Assembly (NCBI RefSeq): GCF_900496995.4 | Contig: NC_044024.1 | Location: 62,001 to 126,000, forward strand | DNA from: Aquila chrysaetos chrysaetos | Taxonomy: Eukaryota > Chordata > Aves > Accipitriformes > Accipitridae | Length of the DNA: 64,000 nucleotides | Direction of reading: 5' to 3' | In this document: positions 19,290-33,439 of the stretch, piece by piece | Layout of the letters: each line of letters starts with the position of its first letter | Position numbering within the stretch: the first letter of the stretch is position 1 | Notes under the pieces: model-generated | What the model saw: only the letters and a program-made list of their open reading frames with translations | The model's database searches: none | Told to the model about the DNA's origin: nothing | Made by a program: the position numbers and the translations under genes

Positions 19290-20400
19290 TAACAGTGCCC
19301 CGATTTGCAGAAAACGACTCCGGAAAGCACCAGCAGGTGCAGCCCAGCGCCCCACGCCGCGGCCCTCCCGTGCGCGCCGCGAGCGACGGCCGGCCGCGCA
19401 CGCGCCCCCCGCCCCGCGGGCGGGGGCAGGGGAACGTGCCCGCAGCGACCCCGCGCCAGGCGGGAGGGCGGGCACGCAACGCCGCGTGCAGGCTGCGCGT
19501 GCGCTGCCATCGGGGGCGCGCGGGGCGCCGCGAGGAGCCGGGTGCCTGCAGCAGCGGGGGCTGGGCGCGGTTGCTAGGCGACGGCGCCCGGGCAGCGGCG
19601 TTGGCCCGGCTGAGGCGCAGGCAGCGATGAGGCGGAGGCAGCGGCCCCCGGGCTCCCGCCGGCGCTGAGCCCCACTCCCGCATCTTCCCCCTTCCTTCCC
19701 CGTCCCGTTCCGCCCTGGCTTTGCTCCTCCCCCCCCCCCCCCTCCTCCTCCTCCTCTCCCCTCGCTCCGGCCTGCCCTTCCCCCTCCATGCGGCGGGAGC
19801 GGCCGGAGCGGGGCCCGTGCCGCGGCCGCGCCGAGCCCCGCCGTCCCTCGCCTCTCCGCCGTCAGATCCCGCAGGGAGCCGCGGGCGGTGTCTGCAGCGA
19901 CAACAGCGGGTGAGGCCCCGGCTGGGGGAAGGGGGTGGTGAGGGAGGGCGGGGGGGGCGGCCGCGGGGCGCCAGCGCTGCGCCCCGGCGGTGGCAGAGCC
20001 CCTCTCCTCCGCGGCAGCCGGCGGCACGGCGGAGGCGGTCGGCGTGCTGGGAGAGGCCGGGCGGACGCCGGGCGGTCTCCGGGCCTGGCAGCAGTCGAGG
20101 CGCGGCCTTCTGCCGCCGCCCCGGCCTGGCTCCGCCGTGAGCCGCTGCCGCCGCCCCGGGGCTGCCCCCGCCGCCCTGGGCTCACGGGGAGGGGCGGCCG
20201 CTCGGTCTGGCGTCTCCCTCCTCCCAGCGTGGCCGCTGTCCTTGGCGTGCTGCGGCCCGCCCCGCCTCAGGTGCTGCCCGGGCGAGGGGCCCCGGGGCCT
20301 TCTCGGGAAGCGGGCGTTGTTGTTCTCGCAGCCGCCTGGAGGAGCGTGCTTTGGGTCCAGGAGGCTGCGGTGGCGGGGCGGTAGAAACGGCCTGGGCAGT
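19290..20400 (+). promoter_or_regulatory. ZC3H12B: CpG island, putative ZC3H12B promoter and 5' non-coding exon
   Basis: Extremely GC-rich with dense CpG. GC boxes lie at about 19,406-19,430 (CCCCGCCCCGCGGGCGGGGG). Two NRF1-like palindromes occur at 19,395-19,405 (CGCGCACGCGC) and 19,494-19,505 (TGCGCGTGCGCT). GTTGCTAGGCGAC at 19,570-19,582 resembles an RFX X-box. No TATA box is seen. A strong plus-strand splice donor (CAGCGG, then GTGAGG) falls at 19,909/19,910, so a non-coding exon of a few hundred bases ending at 19,909 is likely. It is the only CpG island upstream of ZC3H12B on its strand in the window, which is why I assign it. The link over 22 kb is inferred. Confidence 0.65.
19395..19405. 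promoter_or_regulatory. NRF1-like site
   Basis: CGCGCACGCGC matches the YGCGCAYGCGCR consensus over its first eleven positions; the next base is C instead of R. A second near-match is at 19,494-19,505. Paired NRF1 motifs are typical of TATA-less CpG promoters. Confidence 0.5.
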
Positions 20401-23400
20401 TGGGTACGGAATCGGGAGATGGCCTGGTTTCATTTGGTAACTGTAAGTGCGAGGGCTGTGTAAGAAGGCGCTCAGTGTCTGGACGTAAGAAGGGTAGCAA
20501 GAAACTTGTGTTAACGAAAGCAGGGCGTTGAAATGAGGAAATTACTTTTGTAGAGGGTGCCTGATGATCACTACTCGCATCCTCCCATTTTGCATTGTAG
20601 TGCAAATGGGAATAAGGAACTGGTTCACTTACTGCAGTATACATGAGGTTTGAGATACTTTTTCCTAATCAGTTCAGTTAAAAATGTTATTTTTCATAGC
20701 CGTCTGCTTTTCTAATTGTCATTTAATCCTTTGGAGATTATCTTTCACAAGAGCTGTGTATTTCCTTCGCAAGTTAGCAAACAGTAAAATTGAATCAAAA
20801 GCTATATTGTGTCCTTGTAAGTTGATAAATGCGGATCTAAATTAATTTGGGTTTACTGAGATACATGTGAAACTCTTTCACTTCTTTTTTTTTTTTCCTG
20901 AATCTTGCAATGTGTTTCAGTGACTAGCGTGTATTGCCATAAATGGGAAGTAGGAATAGAAAGAAAATTAAAATACTGGTCATTTATGAACTTCCATTAT
21001 GCGTATCAGTAGTTCTGAGTGCCTGGGAGTGTGCAGCATTCCAGATCCATCTGATTTCTTATGCTTGGTGTGTTTGTTTATTGAAATGGATGTGTCTGTC
21101 AAGTAGTCATTTTTTGTATAGGAGGTATCCTTTATTGATGAGAGAGATCTTTTGCTTGCCAGATGTTATAAATGGACCATGGTATGTAGAACTAAAAGGT
21201 GTATTGCACAAGTGTAGCTAATGTCACTTATAAAATTATCTTTGCTTCTTGCTGGAAAAATGGGTTAGTGGGAATGTGAAGGTCATCTTCAAATTTAGAA
21301 CAATTTAACTGCTGTTGGAATACGTCTTTTCTTTTTCACTGTCGTGTGTTTTCCATATATCGATCCTGTGGCTGTTGATATTTTCTGGACCTGTGATCTG
21401 TTTGTCTTCTAAAATGATCTAATGCTTAGCGAGTTTTAATAGAGGCAATCTGTAAAGCTTCCCAAGTCATTTTCATTTGAATGACTTCTTTAAGATGTAT
21501 TTAAAAAAAAGAAAATCTTAAGGGCATCCAAACTCACTATTCAGAAAGAATGGAAACAATAGGTGTTAAGAGGGTGAATGGATACCAATGATACTTTATA
21601 TGCAGATGAACTAGTAAGAAAGTAAATTCTTACTGTCAGCTGCTGTAAATGAGGTAAGTTCTGGCTTTCTGTTCTTTGATCTTTCTGGATGCCTTTTCCA
21701 ATGCAAATTATTCCATTGTAGACATCTACTGGTTTTGACTTTCCTAGTTTGCAACTGAAATGTCATTTTGTTGAACACTTATAATTCCACTATAGATCTG
21801 TGAATAATAGAAATAAAACAAATTGCTTCTGTCACTTGTACTCTGTTACTGTTTACTTCGAGAGCTAGAAGCATTGGAGCTTTTGGGACTAAGGAAGGCA
21901 GCAGGTAAGTTCAGTTAGGGAAGCAGGGCTTGGAAAGGTGAAGAAATGTAATTTTTAAACTCAAGAAGATTCCAGGTGTTGCCACATTGTAAATTAGTTT
22001 AATATATTGATTTGTCCATCTCATAATGTAAAAAAAAAAAATATACATAAATGGCTGTAATGCTACCTAGACCTCACACACATCCCTGAGAACTCTGTCC
22101 TCTTTTGATCATGGAATCTGCTAGTCATAAAGGTCTTTGAAGACCCATGTGTGCATGGCTAGACAAATATATCTTTTTATATATATAAACTTATATTTTT
22201 TGTAAGTTTATTTTAAAAGGCTATTTTTTTCTAGGCATTATAAATGAAAAGCATGTTTGAGTAATAATACTGGCATTTTTAAAATTCTGTTGATGTAGGT
22301 TTTTTTATTTCCTGTGAATTGTCACTTTTTGTTGTTGAGCTATATTTGATGCAATATATTCATGGTAACACAGATAATTTATCTGGAAGTAACAATACCA
22401 TGACCACCTTTACAGATCTAGGCTTTCTGATACCGTGATATATAGTATCGTGTTTGATATATTTCAGATTTAGGAAACATAATTGGAAGTGCAGAGCTAA
22501 GCAGTATAGCATCTCCCAAGATGTGGTTTTATTGTTATGAGGTGAACGATTTATTCATGAGATTGACCGTAATAAGAAAAAACTCTTCATTAGCTGGCAG
22601 TTTTGATTCAAATATATATGTTCTTTCTATATTTAAACAAGTACTTCAGCTAAGTGTCTTTGAGTTTTAAAGGTAGCTATTGTATTTCATTTTCTTACAT
22701 GAGTTATTTTTGACATTGCTTGCTAGCAAAGCAGGTTGAATCACCATGTCAAAATAAAACCTAGGCTTTACATGGTTTGTTGTGGGCCTCTTCTAGAATT
22801 TCATTAGGATATCATGGTAGTGTATAACTAAAGCCTTTTACAAATCCTAGCATAGGCCAAGGTGCTTGTTAGTTACATAGTTGAAATACAAGAGCTCCTT
22901 TTCCACATTCAGTCCATCTGGAGAGAGTCCCCTCATCAAGATTAATATCTGTTCTGATTATCTGAGTCAACTTGTATTTCAGTTGTCTGGAGAGGAATGC
23001 TGTAACAGGGACAGAGTATCAACCTTAGGCTAAAGCCAAAAGTTTAAACTCTAATTAATTTAGTAAGGACATCCACAAGAAGTTTAACATATATGCTCCT
23101 TTAATGAGCCCACAGACACCTCAGCCAAATCACATAAAGTCAAAACTAAGTCTGAGAATTTTAAACTAAAAGTCACATGCGATTGCCCCCTCTGACCTCC
23201 CCTGCCCTTTTTTTTTTTTTTTTTCTTTTCAGATCAAACACTAATTTCAGACTCTCTGCCAAGTCTTTTGCTTTTCTGATTTCTAGGTTGTCCTGATTTA
23301 AAAAGTGAACAAAAAACCACCAGCTAAAACAAAATAACCCACCACACCAAAAACCCTTCCTCTCTCAGGTCTAGTCCGTATATTGATCTCCCTTTAGAAA

Positions 23401-23520
23401 GGGAGAGATGAAGTTGCTGGAGCGTAGGGATTTGCTGTTTTCATTTTTGAAAGCAAAGCAGTAGGCTTTTTCCAGCTTCTTCACCTTGGAAATGAGCAGT
23501 GTTGTCATGATAAGAATGAA

Positions 23521-23610
23521 GGAATCTTAGAATAAAAGAATAATTAGTTTGGATTTGACTTCAGGAGTTCATCTAGTCCAACACCTTTCTCAAAGCAGAC
23601 CTAATTAGTG
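23521..23610 (-). mobile_element. old CR1 3' terminus (minus orientation)
   Basis: AATCTTAGAATAAAAGAATAATTAG followed by TTCATCTAGTCCAACACC is the reverse complement of a CR1 end (terminal ATTCT repeats, then GGACTAGATGAA). It is strongly diverged and short. Confidence 0.65.
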
Positions 23611-26600
23611 ATGGAGTGACTGTTTTTGCAAAAGCAAGGTAAAAGGTGTGAAAATCTGAAGTCACAAGATGCCTTTAAGCTCCTCTTGTTGCTTTCCATA
23701 CAGGTACCATTTGATGCTTCCTGAGCGAGGTGTCTCTCTCTGCTTCTGGCATTTTTTTAGTAGCTTCTAAAGTGGTTGTTTCCGTTTGTCAGAATGCATG
23801 TGTCCTAACAGCTGAGTACATCCTGCCTCTTGTTGGATGGCATAGCATGTGAGGGTCCACCCAGTATATTGAGACCTTTAGAAACACACTACCCTTTGTT
23901 TTTCAGGTTTCTCAGAGATTGCTTCTGGATGAGATTTTTGGTTAAAGGAACATTAGGTTTAGTCTATCAAAGTAGTGTTCTAAATATTCAATTACAAAAT
24001 TAGAATTAGTGTAAGTTAAGATGCATCACATCCTTGATGTGTCTTTAACTTAGCTGCAATCGCAACTTTTTTTTTTTTCCTTCCCAGAGCATTAGTGAGT
24101 CATTTAGGCCTGCAGAGTAGGTCTCCAAACGGCCTCCTATCAGAATATGGATTAGGAGAACCAGTGTATTGCTTTGGTTTTAGATCTGAATACATGATCT
24201 CAGTTTATAAGGAACTGCTAACAAGTAATCTTTTAAGGGGTTATGCTCCTGCTCCTATTTTATGTAATATCAACTGAAGTGTAAATGCTGCCTTGGTAGG
24301 GACAACAGACTGTTTGAGTAGCAATAATGCTGGCTGGCTGTAACTGCTTAAGATTATTAGAAAGAGAAGATTGGTGTAAAGAGGTACTACTATATTGTTA
24401 GAACAGCTTTTTTTGAATGTGTGTTTACTGTCTACTTTTTTTTTTTGCTCTGTCTTAGGAAGTATGGTTGAATACCTAATGCAATAGAAATATTCCATTT
24501 CCTTTCCTTCAGAAGTCTGGCCAGTACTTCATACTTGTCTTGTGCTCAGCACTACCTGTTCTTTCTAGGTCAAGAAATCTGTTAACTCCGTACGCAAATC
24601 GTGTATCTTAAGAAACAGCTAAAATGCCACTTCCTTTATTTATAATTCCAACTATGACTGTCTTGTCCCTTTGAATTCGTACTTATGAGTGTGAAAAAAT
24701 GAATGAAGTTTGAGATAAGATGCTTAAATTCTGTACTACCTTTGCATTTCTCTTCAGTTCATGCTTGATTTGTAGTTGACTCCTCCACAAGCAATTTCAA
24801 GTCCTCTATTTGTGACATGCTAGACACAGCTTGCTTTTATGTATAGTTTAATACTGATATCAGTGATCATTTGAAGTATTTACTGAAATAAATTTGAAGT
24901 TGAGGTGATATTGAATTGAGGTGATGTTGTAGTTTCTTAGTACAATTTTTCAGTTTAACAAAACTCCACAATATGCTAAGAATGAGGTGAAAATGGATAC
25001 TTTCCTACCAGGTTTTCTATTCTATGATACTGTTTCTATCATACATTTTGAATTAAATCCTGTAGTCATCACCAAAGCAAAATGGCTTCTTTGCAAGTTT
25101 AGTCTTGGTAAAGGCTGTAGATTTGGGCCTAGGGATTCATCACATATTTGCACAGCAAAGAATACGTTGTTTTATTTAATGTTCCAAATCTACTGTGACC
25201 TTAGTGTTTAACGGTTGGATTTTCAGAAGTGGCCATGGTTTCTCAAACTTCTAGCTAATTGAAATGCTTTTACTCATTTCCCTGTTGTCTGTTAACAGGA
25301 TCATGTTTTTCTTTTCCTGGCATTGTCTGAAATGGTCTCTAGGTTAATTTCTGAATCCTTTATGAAAGGTTAGCCATGGAAATGTGCCACAGATGTTCAG
25401 TCATACTCTTTAAACTTGTCAGACAGTCCTGCAGGGCAGATGCCTGATGTTTGTGATGTACAATACTACGGTTTGAGTAGAGTTAGAAAACTGAAGTTCT
25501 GAGCACCTTCTCTGAGGTCTTATTTCTGATGCAGCAAAGTGCTATGCTTTTCTGTTTAGTGTCTTGCTTGCTATGGGGAGGTTGAGCATAATAGCATAGT
25601 AACTCAGCACCATTTCTGCTAAGCTGAACAAGGAAGTTTTCATCAGGGTCAGCCAAAAAAAGATCTGTAACTTTGTAACCTGCTGCAACTCAGTGGCAGA
25701 TGTGGGAAGTTTTGTTGTTAAATCTTGATCACTAGAATTGTTGTAGCATTTCATCTAATTTTGATCAAATAAAACGACCATTAAAAGGCAGAGTTGTGCA
25801 CATTAACTTTCACAGTCTGGGAAGTAAGTAGTGGGTCTTGGATGTAATTCAGCTGAATGTCTCGTCATAGCTGGATGACACTGTCACTTTCTGATGCCTT
25901 GTTCAGTAGTCCAGACAAACACCAATTGCTTGCGTTCAGCAATGTTGAAATGGAAAGTGAGAAACTGAGGTCCTTAGGGGAGTGGTTGCACAATTACTTT
26001 CTTGCATGACAATGCTTATGTAAGATACTTTTGTCTACCATGATGGTTCTTTCTTGCCTTTGTGTTGCAGGACGTTGTTTCCCTTTGCACAGGTGCAATT
26101 ACTTTTTGAGATGCACAGTAAACTTGATCAGTGTTTAAAACCAAACATTTCTGCCCTAACTCACCCCTCAAAAAAACCCCACCTAGTCCCTTTTCCAGCT
26201 GACACTCAGGAGCCCATCAGCCTCTTCTACTGTAGGGAGAGTCATGGACAAGTAGGTAGGTTCCTAGCTTAGGAGTTTTGGTTAAGAGTTTACAGCAAGA
26301 TTGCATGAATCTAGGTTTTCATACCCACAGATATTCTCATCAAATTTGAAAATTAACTGATCTGCTACCTCAGTGGCTTACCTTACATAATTGGCAGTGA
26401 CCCCAAATTTCCATAGTTCTCACACAGCATTCATCATTTTTTTTAAACTGAGCCAACTGTGGTAAAGAGATTTCAGGGGCAGTGGGCTAGAAGTTGGTGA
26501 GGAAGAACAACAACTGTGACTTGATTTCTTCCTTCCCAAATGCTACAAAAACTTCATTTCACTTTTCTAAATTGGTCTGTGAAATGTGTCAAGTGATACA

Positions 26601-29600
26601 CTGACAGATTCAGAACTTATGTATATATATGGGCATATCTATCTATCTATGTTTGTGTGTCTATATGGTGGGGGTTTTTTCCATCACTGTTCTGTGTAGA
26701 GGGGACTCATGTAGGCACAAAAAGATACAGAAGATCAGAAAGGTAAAGCTTTGTGGTATTTGTAAAGTCATTGCTAGTTCTATATATTCTGGTGTGTTGA
26801 TTCCTCAAATTCAGTCCTCTGCACAGCTGAACCTCTTCTACTGTTACAAGTGTTCCCTCAGCATTTGTTAAAGAATATCCCCTTCAAGGTTGGGTGGTGA
26901 TGATGATTACATTCATCTTAACTGGTGAGTCAATGCTGAAAATCTTCCTTTGCTCTTTGCCTCTGTAACAGAAGTGTGCTAAGTCATGTTCCTTATTGTT
27001 CTACTCCAAAGGTGGTTAAGGGAGGGAGACAGATGCAGAAACAGAAATGGCAAATTTGCTTTTCTTTGAAAATACTACATCTGAATTGACTCAGAAAGGA
27101 GGAAGCTTCTAAATAAAAGGTATTACTAACCATAGCCAGCAGGCTATTTTTCAGTTGCAGTTTCCATATTAATTTTAAGGACAAGGTGTTCGCTACTGGT
27201 GTTATCTGCTAGTACTTTACTTTAGACTTAATGTATATCAGTGTTTTATTTCAGAGAGGTCATAAAGAGTGGAAAAAGTAAAATATTTTTCTTGATGTTG
27301 TTCTGAGTTTGGCTTGATAAAAGACTATACAATATTAGCCCTTTGATTTGTGTAAATTTAAGGTTTCTCTGTTCATCAAAATGACAGTGTTGAAACTTCC
27401 CATTAATGTGTTGAGACTGACATTGCATAGTAAGGTAAGAAAAAATCCATTAAACTGAATCAAAATGCTGTCATTTATATAGCTCTAATTATCAAGGGAC
27501 TAAAAACTCTGATCTGCCATTTTAATGCTTCTGTTAAAAATGCTATTTGACGTAGCGCATACTCTGGGAATACTGATTATACATGTCTCTAAATGTATAA
27601 AAGAGCTGCAGATCTATGCTCAGGTCTTTGGTTTAGACCATCTCTTCTAGAACAGAGAAGCGAGTTGGCTTAATTTATTAGATTAAAAAGTACAGAAAGT
27701 ATTTGAACATGCATTCATTTTAAGTATCCCAAAATCCCTATATTCCTTTTAAATAAGGAAGATCCTTTGCTCCTCAGCGAGCAAAGTACTATAAATGATG
27801 TTAATGCCAGATATTTGCGTCAAAAGCCAGATGCTTTTATCTTGGCTAAAGCCCGATATGCTTGTTTTCCTTCATTGAGTGACACGTATGTATTTTGGAC
27901 TTTTTATCAAAGCTGTATCGGAATATATATGCTATACATCTGTCAACGATTTGATGCTTATATGAGTGTTGTTTGCTAAGTACAAAAGCTCCTAGGACAG
28001 TCTTAAAACTAGGTAAAACACAGTTTTAAAAGGAATAAAAGGGCAGAATTCTTTATTCCAGGTCCTGCTAGACAAATTCAGAGTGCTTGGTCATATGGTC
28101 TTGTTGACGTTACTGAGAGGTGCACTTGAAACTGTGACCACAAATTTCTGTGCTTTGCAAAGGCATCACATTCTGGACTCACTTTACTTTCAAAATGGCC
28201 GACTTAAATAGGCAAATTTTCTGCAAAGCCTGTTTTATCCTCTTTTCCTGCAGTCTTGCAACATTTGACACAGTAAATGAAAATTAAGAATGCTAAGCTA
28301 CCACATTTGTTACATGCTGAAAATAATTCTTTTTAAGGTTCAAAAAATAAATTGGTTAAAGTGATCAATTGCTGTTGAATTACAACATATGTATTATTAT
28401 GGTATGCATGTGTAAACTGTAATGTATTCCTGTTATCTGTTTAAAATAATTATAAATATGGACATCTAGTAGTTCAAGGTGTATAAACACACAGGAAAAA
28501 TGCCACAAATCACCTGTTCTTTTTACTAAGGACAAAAGATAATTGCACATAATGTCACACAGTCCAACTCTTCCATTTTTTTTATCCATTCCGAAATACC
28601 CAAATGTTAATTTTAGAATATTCTCTGCTTTTCTCCAGTTGTGAATCTGTCCCAGCAGATGTGTACCACCTAAGCGTGTAATTAGAATGAGAAAAAGCTA
28701 CCATTTTTATTTGTGACTCATATACTTTGCCAGCTTTAAGCACTTCTTTCTCAGTAGTTAAAATAGTTCACTACCTCAGAAAACATTCAAAGCAGCAAGC
28801 AGTAATGTGTAATATCTGTACTGCTCCTGAAATAAGAATACAACAAGAAGGCTGTGTCTTCAATGCCATGAAAACACCAATGTTGAGTTTTGTCGCTTTT
28901 TCCATGAGTGCTATAGAAATGCAGTTTTCAAAATTAAGGGCTAATCCAAAGTCCAGTGCCATCTATGCATCTTGAGCTGCCCTTTGTCTATATCCTCTGA
29001 CAATAACTACTGCCTAATAAATACTGTTTTGTCACATTCCTGAAGACTTGTGCAATGCATTTCGCTTTGGGTTTTTTTTTTGTGCTGCAGGCCCAAATTG
29101 TAATGTCTTTAAAATAGCCATTAGTCATGCGTTGGGGAAGTTTTTAAAGATCACAAAAACATACTCCAAGAACGTGTCTTTAGAGTAACCACTAGTCTGT
29201 GCTGTAGCACACTGCAATGTTGACGATCCTGTTGGGTGTAGTGCCTCTGAACACTGAATCATTTTTAAAAATACTTCTCTTTCTCTTTGTCTCTATTCAC
29301 ATTGTTTCCATGGTTTTAGACTCTTCATTTACTGTAATCGGTATGTGTGTAACCAGGAAGTTGTCAGCTTTTGTGTTAGTAGGCTTATACACTGTCTACT
29401 CTGTAATCATGAGGTGTAGTTGTAGTAGATATATAGTATACCAGCCCTACCTGTTGTTTGGTTGTGAAGATTCATTCATTCGTTCGTTCATGCGTTGCAG
29501 AACAAGTAACCTGGGATCATGCTAGGTTTATGCAGTTTGTGTTGAAGTCCATGTTGTTATGATTTGGTTGCTCTTACTGCCTGAGCTTGCTACATGAAAA

Positions 29601-32600
29601 TTAGTTTGGATATATGTCTTTGTGTACTTCAGTCAGCTTCTGATGATGGAGAAATAGCCACAGTAATCAAAGACTTGGCTATTGTTTAGAACATCCTTCT
29701 TCCAGAAAGATGCCTCTTCCTGTAGGCCTGTCTAACAGGGAAGAATCTATAGAGAGGAGCATGATAATGGTAAGTTATTGAAATAAAGAGTAAAGAGAGA
29801 TACTAAGACATTAAAAGTCATGCTGAAGCCATGGAGGGAATAAGTTAATTTTCTTAATAAAAAAATGCCAGTTTTTTTAATTCTTGTGAAGATGTTTATT
29901 TGACAGTTTAATACAAAAGGAGAAATTTGCAATATTTGTTCCTCACTGTGCATATGGAAGTCCCCTAGATGTTACCATTTCATTTGTCAGTATGCAGTTA
30001 GGTTTTGGGTTCTTTTCTCTTGGAGTGTTATTAAAAAAAAATAAATCACTTATTAACTACATGTATCTCAAAAATATACAAGGGAAAACAAACAATCCTC
30101 CCTCTCCTTAATAAATACATATGACAATGATTCTATAGTATTTATTTTATCTAGGTGAGAGAGACATTTGAGAAAATACTTGGGTTGGGTTTGGTTTTTT
30201 TGGAGGGTGGGGCTGTTTGTTGGCTCTTTTTTTTTGCGTTTTAGTATCTGGAATGACAGAAAACAAGTAAAGCTGCTTAAAAGTTGATGAAAGGATAATA
30301 ATGAAATAATAAAATATTTTTCATTTAAAGATTGTTGCTCATAATAGATGTGTGGATCATATAATTGCCCTTTTGAAGGGCATGGCTCAGAACACACTGA
30401 GATGGTGGAAAGATAGTGTCATAAGGGACCAAAAGAAGTTGTTCAATCCATTCTTTCACTGTGTCTTGTCTGATTCTGTTGGTGCTGCTGAAATGAATAG
30501 GCTTTGAATAGAGTATTTCTAGCACCAGCTCTTTAAAGATCATTGTCATTTGAATAGTAACTGTTAAATAATTTGGAAGTGTTTTTCATGAATGTTACAG
30601 TACTTTATTACGGAGCAGACATTTTCCTTCTGTTTAATACAAGCAAAATTAAATAGATGCTTTCAGTTTGGTCCTTTATGAACAAAACATAGATACTTTT
30701 GCCTCACTCTTTTCTCTGAATCACATTATCAATTCTGCTAGTCAGTCGTGACTGTTCTGCAAGAGGTGTTTAGTAAGAAAACTTGGTTGCCTAGCAATGA
30801 CCATCATGAGAATTAAAATTTTAAAGCTGTAGTATATATATTTCTGAGTTATAATATGTTCAAATCAGAAATTGGTAATAGCTTTCTTTTCTCTCCTTAA
30901 GTGTGTGTTCATATTGGTCTGTCTTTGGAGAGAATGTAATTCATACTAAACAAACACTAAAATTTCAGTGATACGATGTTATTGTTTATGATCTGTGAGA
31001 CAAGTGGTTATTCCATCTTTCAGAAGATTTTGAGGCACACTGACTCATTTCTCAATTTTGTAGTTATCAGCAAAATCAAGTGTGTTACTCAAAATTTTTT
31101 TTAATGTTTGTTCTCTTTTTGCTTGTAAGTGGATTTTTTTTTAATTTACCCCTATGTGATAACTGCTTAATGCATCTATACTAACTTAAAAGTGTACAGT
31201 ATAAGCAGTAACAAAACAAAAAAGTGGAAAATTATCTGCAAGGGTAGTTCTGTAAACTGATTATTAGCGCATTTTCTTTTTTCTGTGCGCCTAAGGGCAA
31301 AGTGAGTATAAAGGCAGTGAGATAATAGAGAATTCTCAATGGATCACCTATTGCTTCCAGAAATGGAGCTCAACTAAGATATCCCTGTCCAAGGACTTTG
31401 CCTGAAAGCTGTCATTTTACTCTAGATGATGCATGAATTGCTTGCACTAGATTAAATGTAATCCACAGTTCATTCCTGTACTATTCAGTGATATACCGTG
31501 TTTGCAGGCTAACTTTGTATATGCAGAGTTGAGATTATCACTTTGTCTCTTGACTTTATCCTCACCTCCTCCCATCCTTCTTCCTTTTGTAAAGGGTCCC
31601 AGAGTCTCATCACTGTTTCCTTTCAGTCTTTATTCTGTACCATGTTATTGGGGAGTTAATTCAAATGGCTTGAACTGTTTATTTGCTTCACAAATTTCTC
31701 ATCTGCAGATCTCTCCTTTTGCTCAAACTTCTGACTTGAATAGAATTTTACAGTTCCCCCTAAATGTTCAGGTTCTAATTTAAACTGAAAATGGCTGAAA
31801 CACTGCTTTCATTTCTCCTGGATATGTGGGCCTGAAATCTAGGAGTTCTCTTAGACTTGGCTATCTTCTTAGACCCATGCAGCCAGACTATTTCTGAGAT
31901 TTCTCAGTGTTATGGCCAGGGAGATGGCTGAGATCAAGTCTTCTGTTTCTGTTAATCCACCAAAACATTTATCCAGGCTCTCACTTTGTACTGAGATCCT
32001 TTCCTAAGCTGCTTATTTTGAGGTGTATGTTTGCACAGGTGCATATTAAATGCATAATTTCTTTTCACTTGCCCCTTTAAAACCTCTCCATAAACTCCCT
32101 TAGTGTGTGCCCACAAAGTACTACCTTCCAAAGGTGTCTGGACAAACAGTGAACTGAAACAATACCAAAATGTTTCATGTAGTCTTTCTGATATTCCAGT
32201 TATCACTTGTTTAATTCATCCATAGCCTGTCACCATAATTCCAGATTGTATTTTCTTTTGGGCAGGGACTATATAGTCAGAACAGAATAGGAACTGATTG
32301 AGGTCCCTAGGTACAGCTGTACTTACCACTGCTAGACAATGTAAATCAGAAAGAAAAGAAATTCTTCATTATTGTCAGTACTCTGCAAGATGATGTGTTT
32401 GAATTTCTGAGGAGTGCAGTGTGGAAAAACAAACCAACCAACCATACTATTGTAGCTTTGAGGTTTTTTACTCTAAATGCCAGTGAGTTAATTGCATACA
32501 TATGTTGCTGCTGACTGGAAGTTCTCTCGGAGATGTGGCACTGATTGTGGTTGGTTTTACATGTATCAAAGAAATTATTATCTTTCTCACTTAAAGTGGG

Positions 32601-33439
32601 AAGCAGAAAGAAGAGTAATGGTCGGGAGTTGCTTTCATATGGATGTGGAAAATGTGAACTACCAAACGATCTTTTATTTTAAAAGACCCAACTTTATATT
32701 TTTGCATGTACTTTCTTTTAAGACTATATGTGTACAAATTATGCATATTACATACAGGCTATCACTTTAAAGTTTGGATATTATCTTTACTCCATCTCTT
32801 TTATTGTAGAAAAATTCAGTGGTGACTTGGCCGATTCAGAAAGTTAATCATGTGGGACCTGATGCCATTGTTAGAGAAGAAGTTGAATATATAGGGCTTT
32901 AGCTGTTTCCTTTACAAAACATGGAAATTTGAAGGTTTAAGTGCACCACATGAGATGTGTGCTTTGTGCAGTTACTAGTAAGAAAGATAGTCTTGTAACT
33001 CAGTAACGAAGGTACTTTAATTCAGATGTTAAGTTCTTTGCATTGTATTTTTGCATTTTGTACTTTATTAAATCTTTTTAAAAAGAATTTAAAGGCAAAA
33101 TTACAATGTTTGGACAAAATGTGATATTTAAGTTGAGAGAAATGTGTGTAATATTCATGTAATATTTCACTTGATATTTAAGAACTGCAATGTAAATTGT
33201 ATTATGTATATTAGGAGTTTAGTACTAGATCTAGCTTTTGCTGTTTGAACCTCTTCTAAGCTTGTGTTTATTATGATGCTAGAATATAATTTGATTGTCC
33301 TCTCGGTCATGGTTCTTTCAGCTGTATGGAAAACATTCTGACAGAAATACTTGTAACAAATTACTTAGCTCAAGTAGCAAAAATGTAGATATTTATATAG
33401 ACATAATAATAAAAAATGCATCTTGCCTGAAATGTTTGA

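Noticed and set aside
19140..20463. Open frames up to 295 codons in the second CpG island
   Set aside because: Same GC effect; low-complexity Ala/Arg/Gly/Pro translations and no splice or start context supporting a protein.
26629..29525. Open frames of 60-100 codons in the 26-30 kb region
   Set aside because: Length is expected by chance in AT-rich intron sequence and none shows splice context or protein-like composition.
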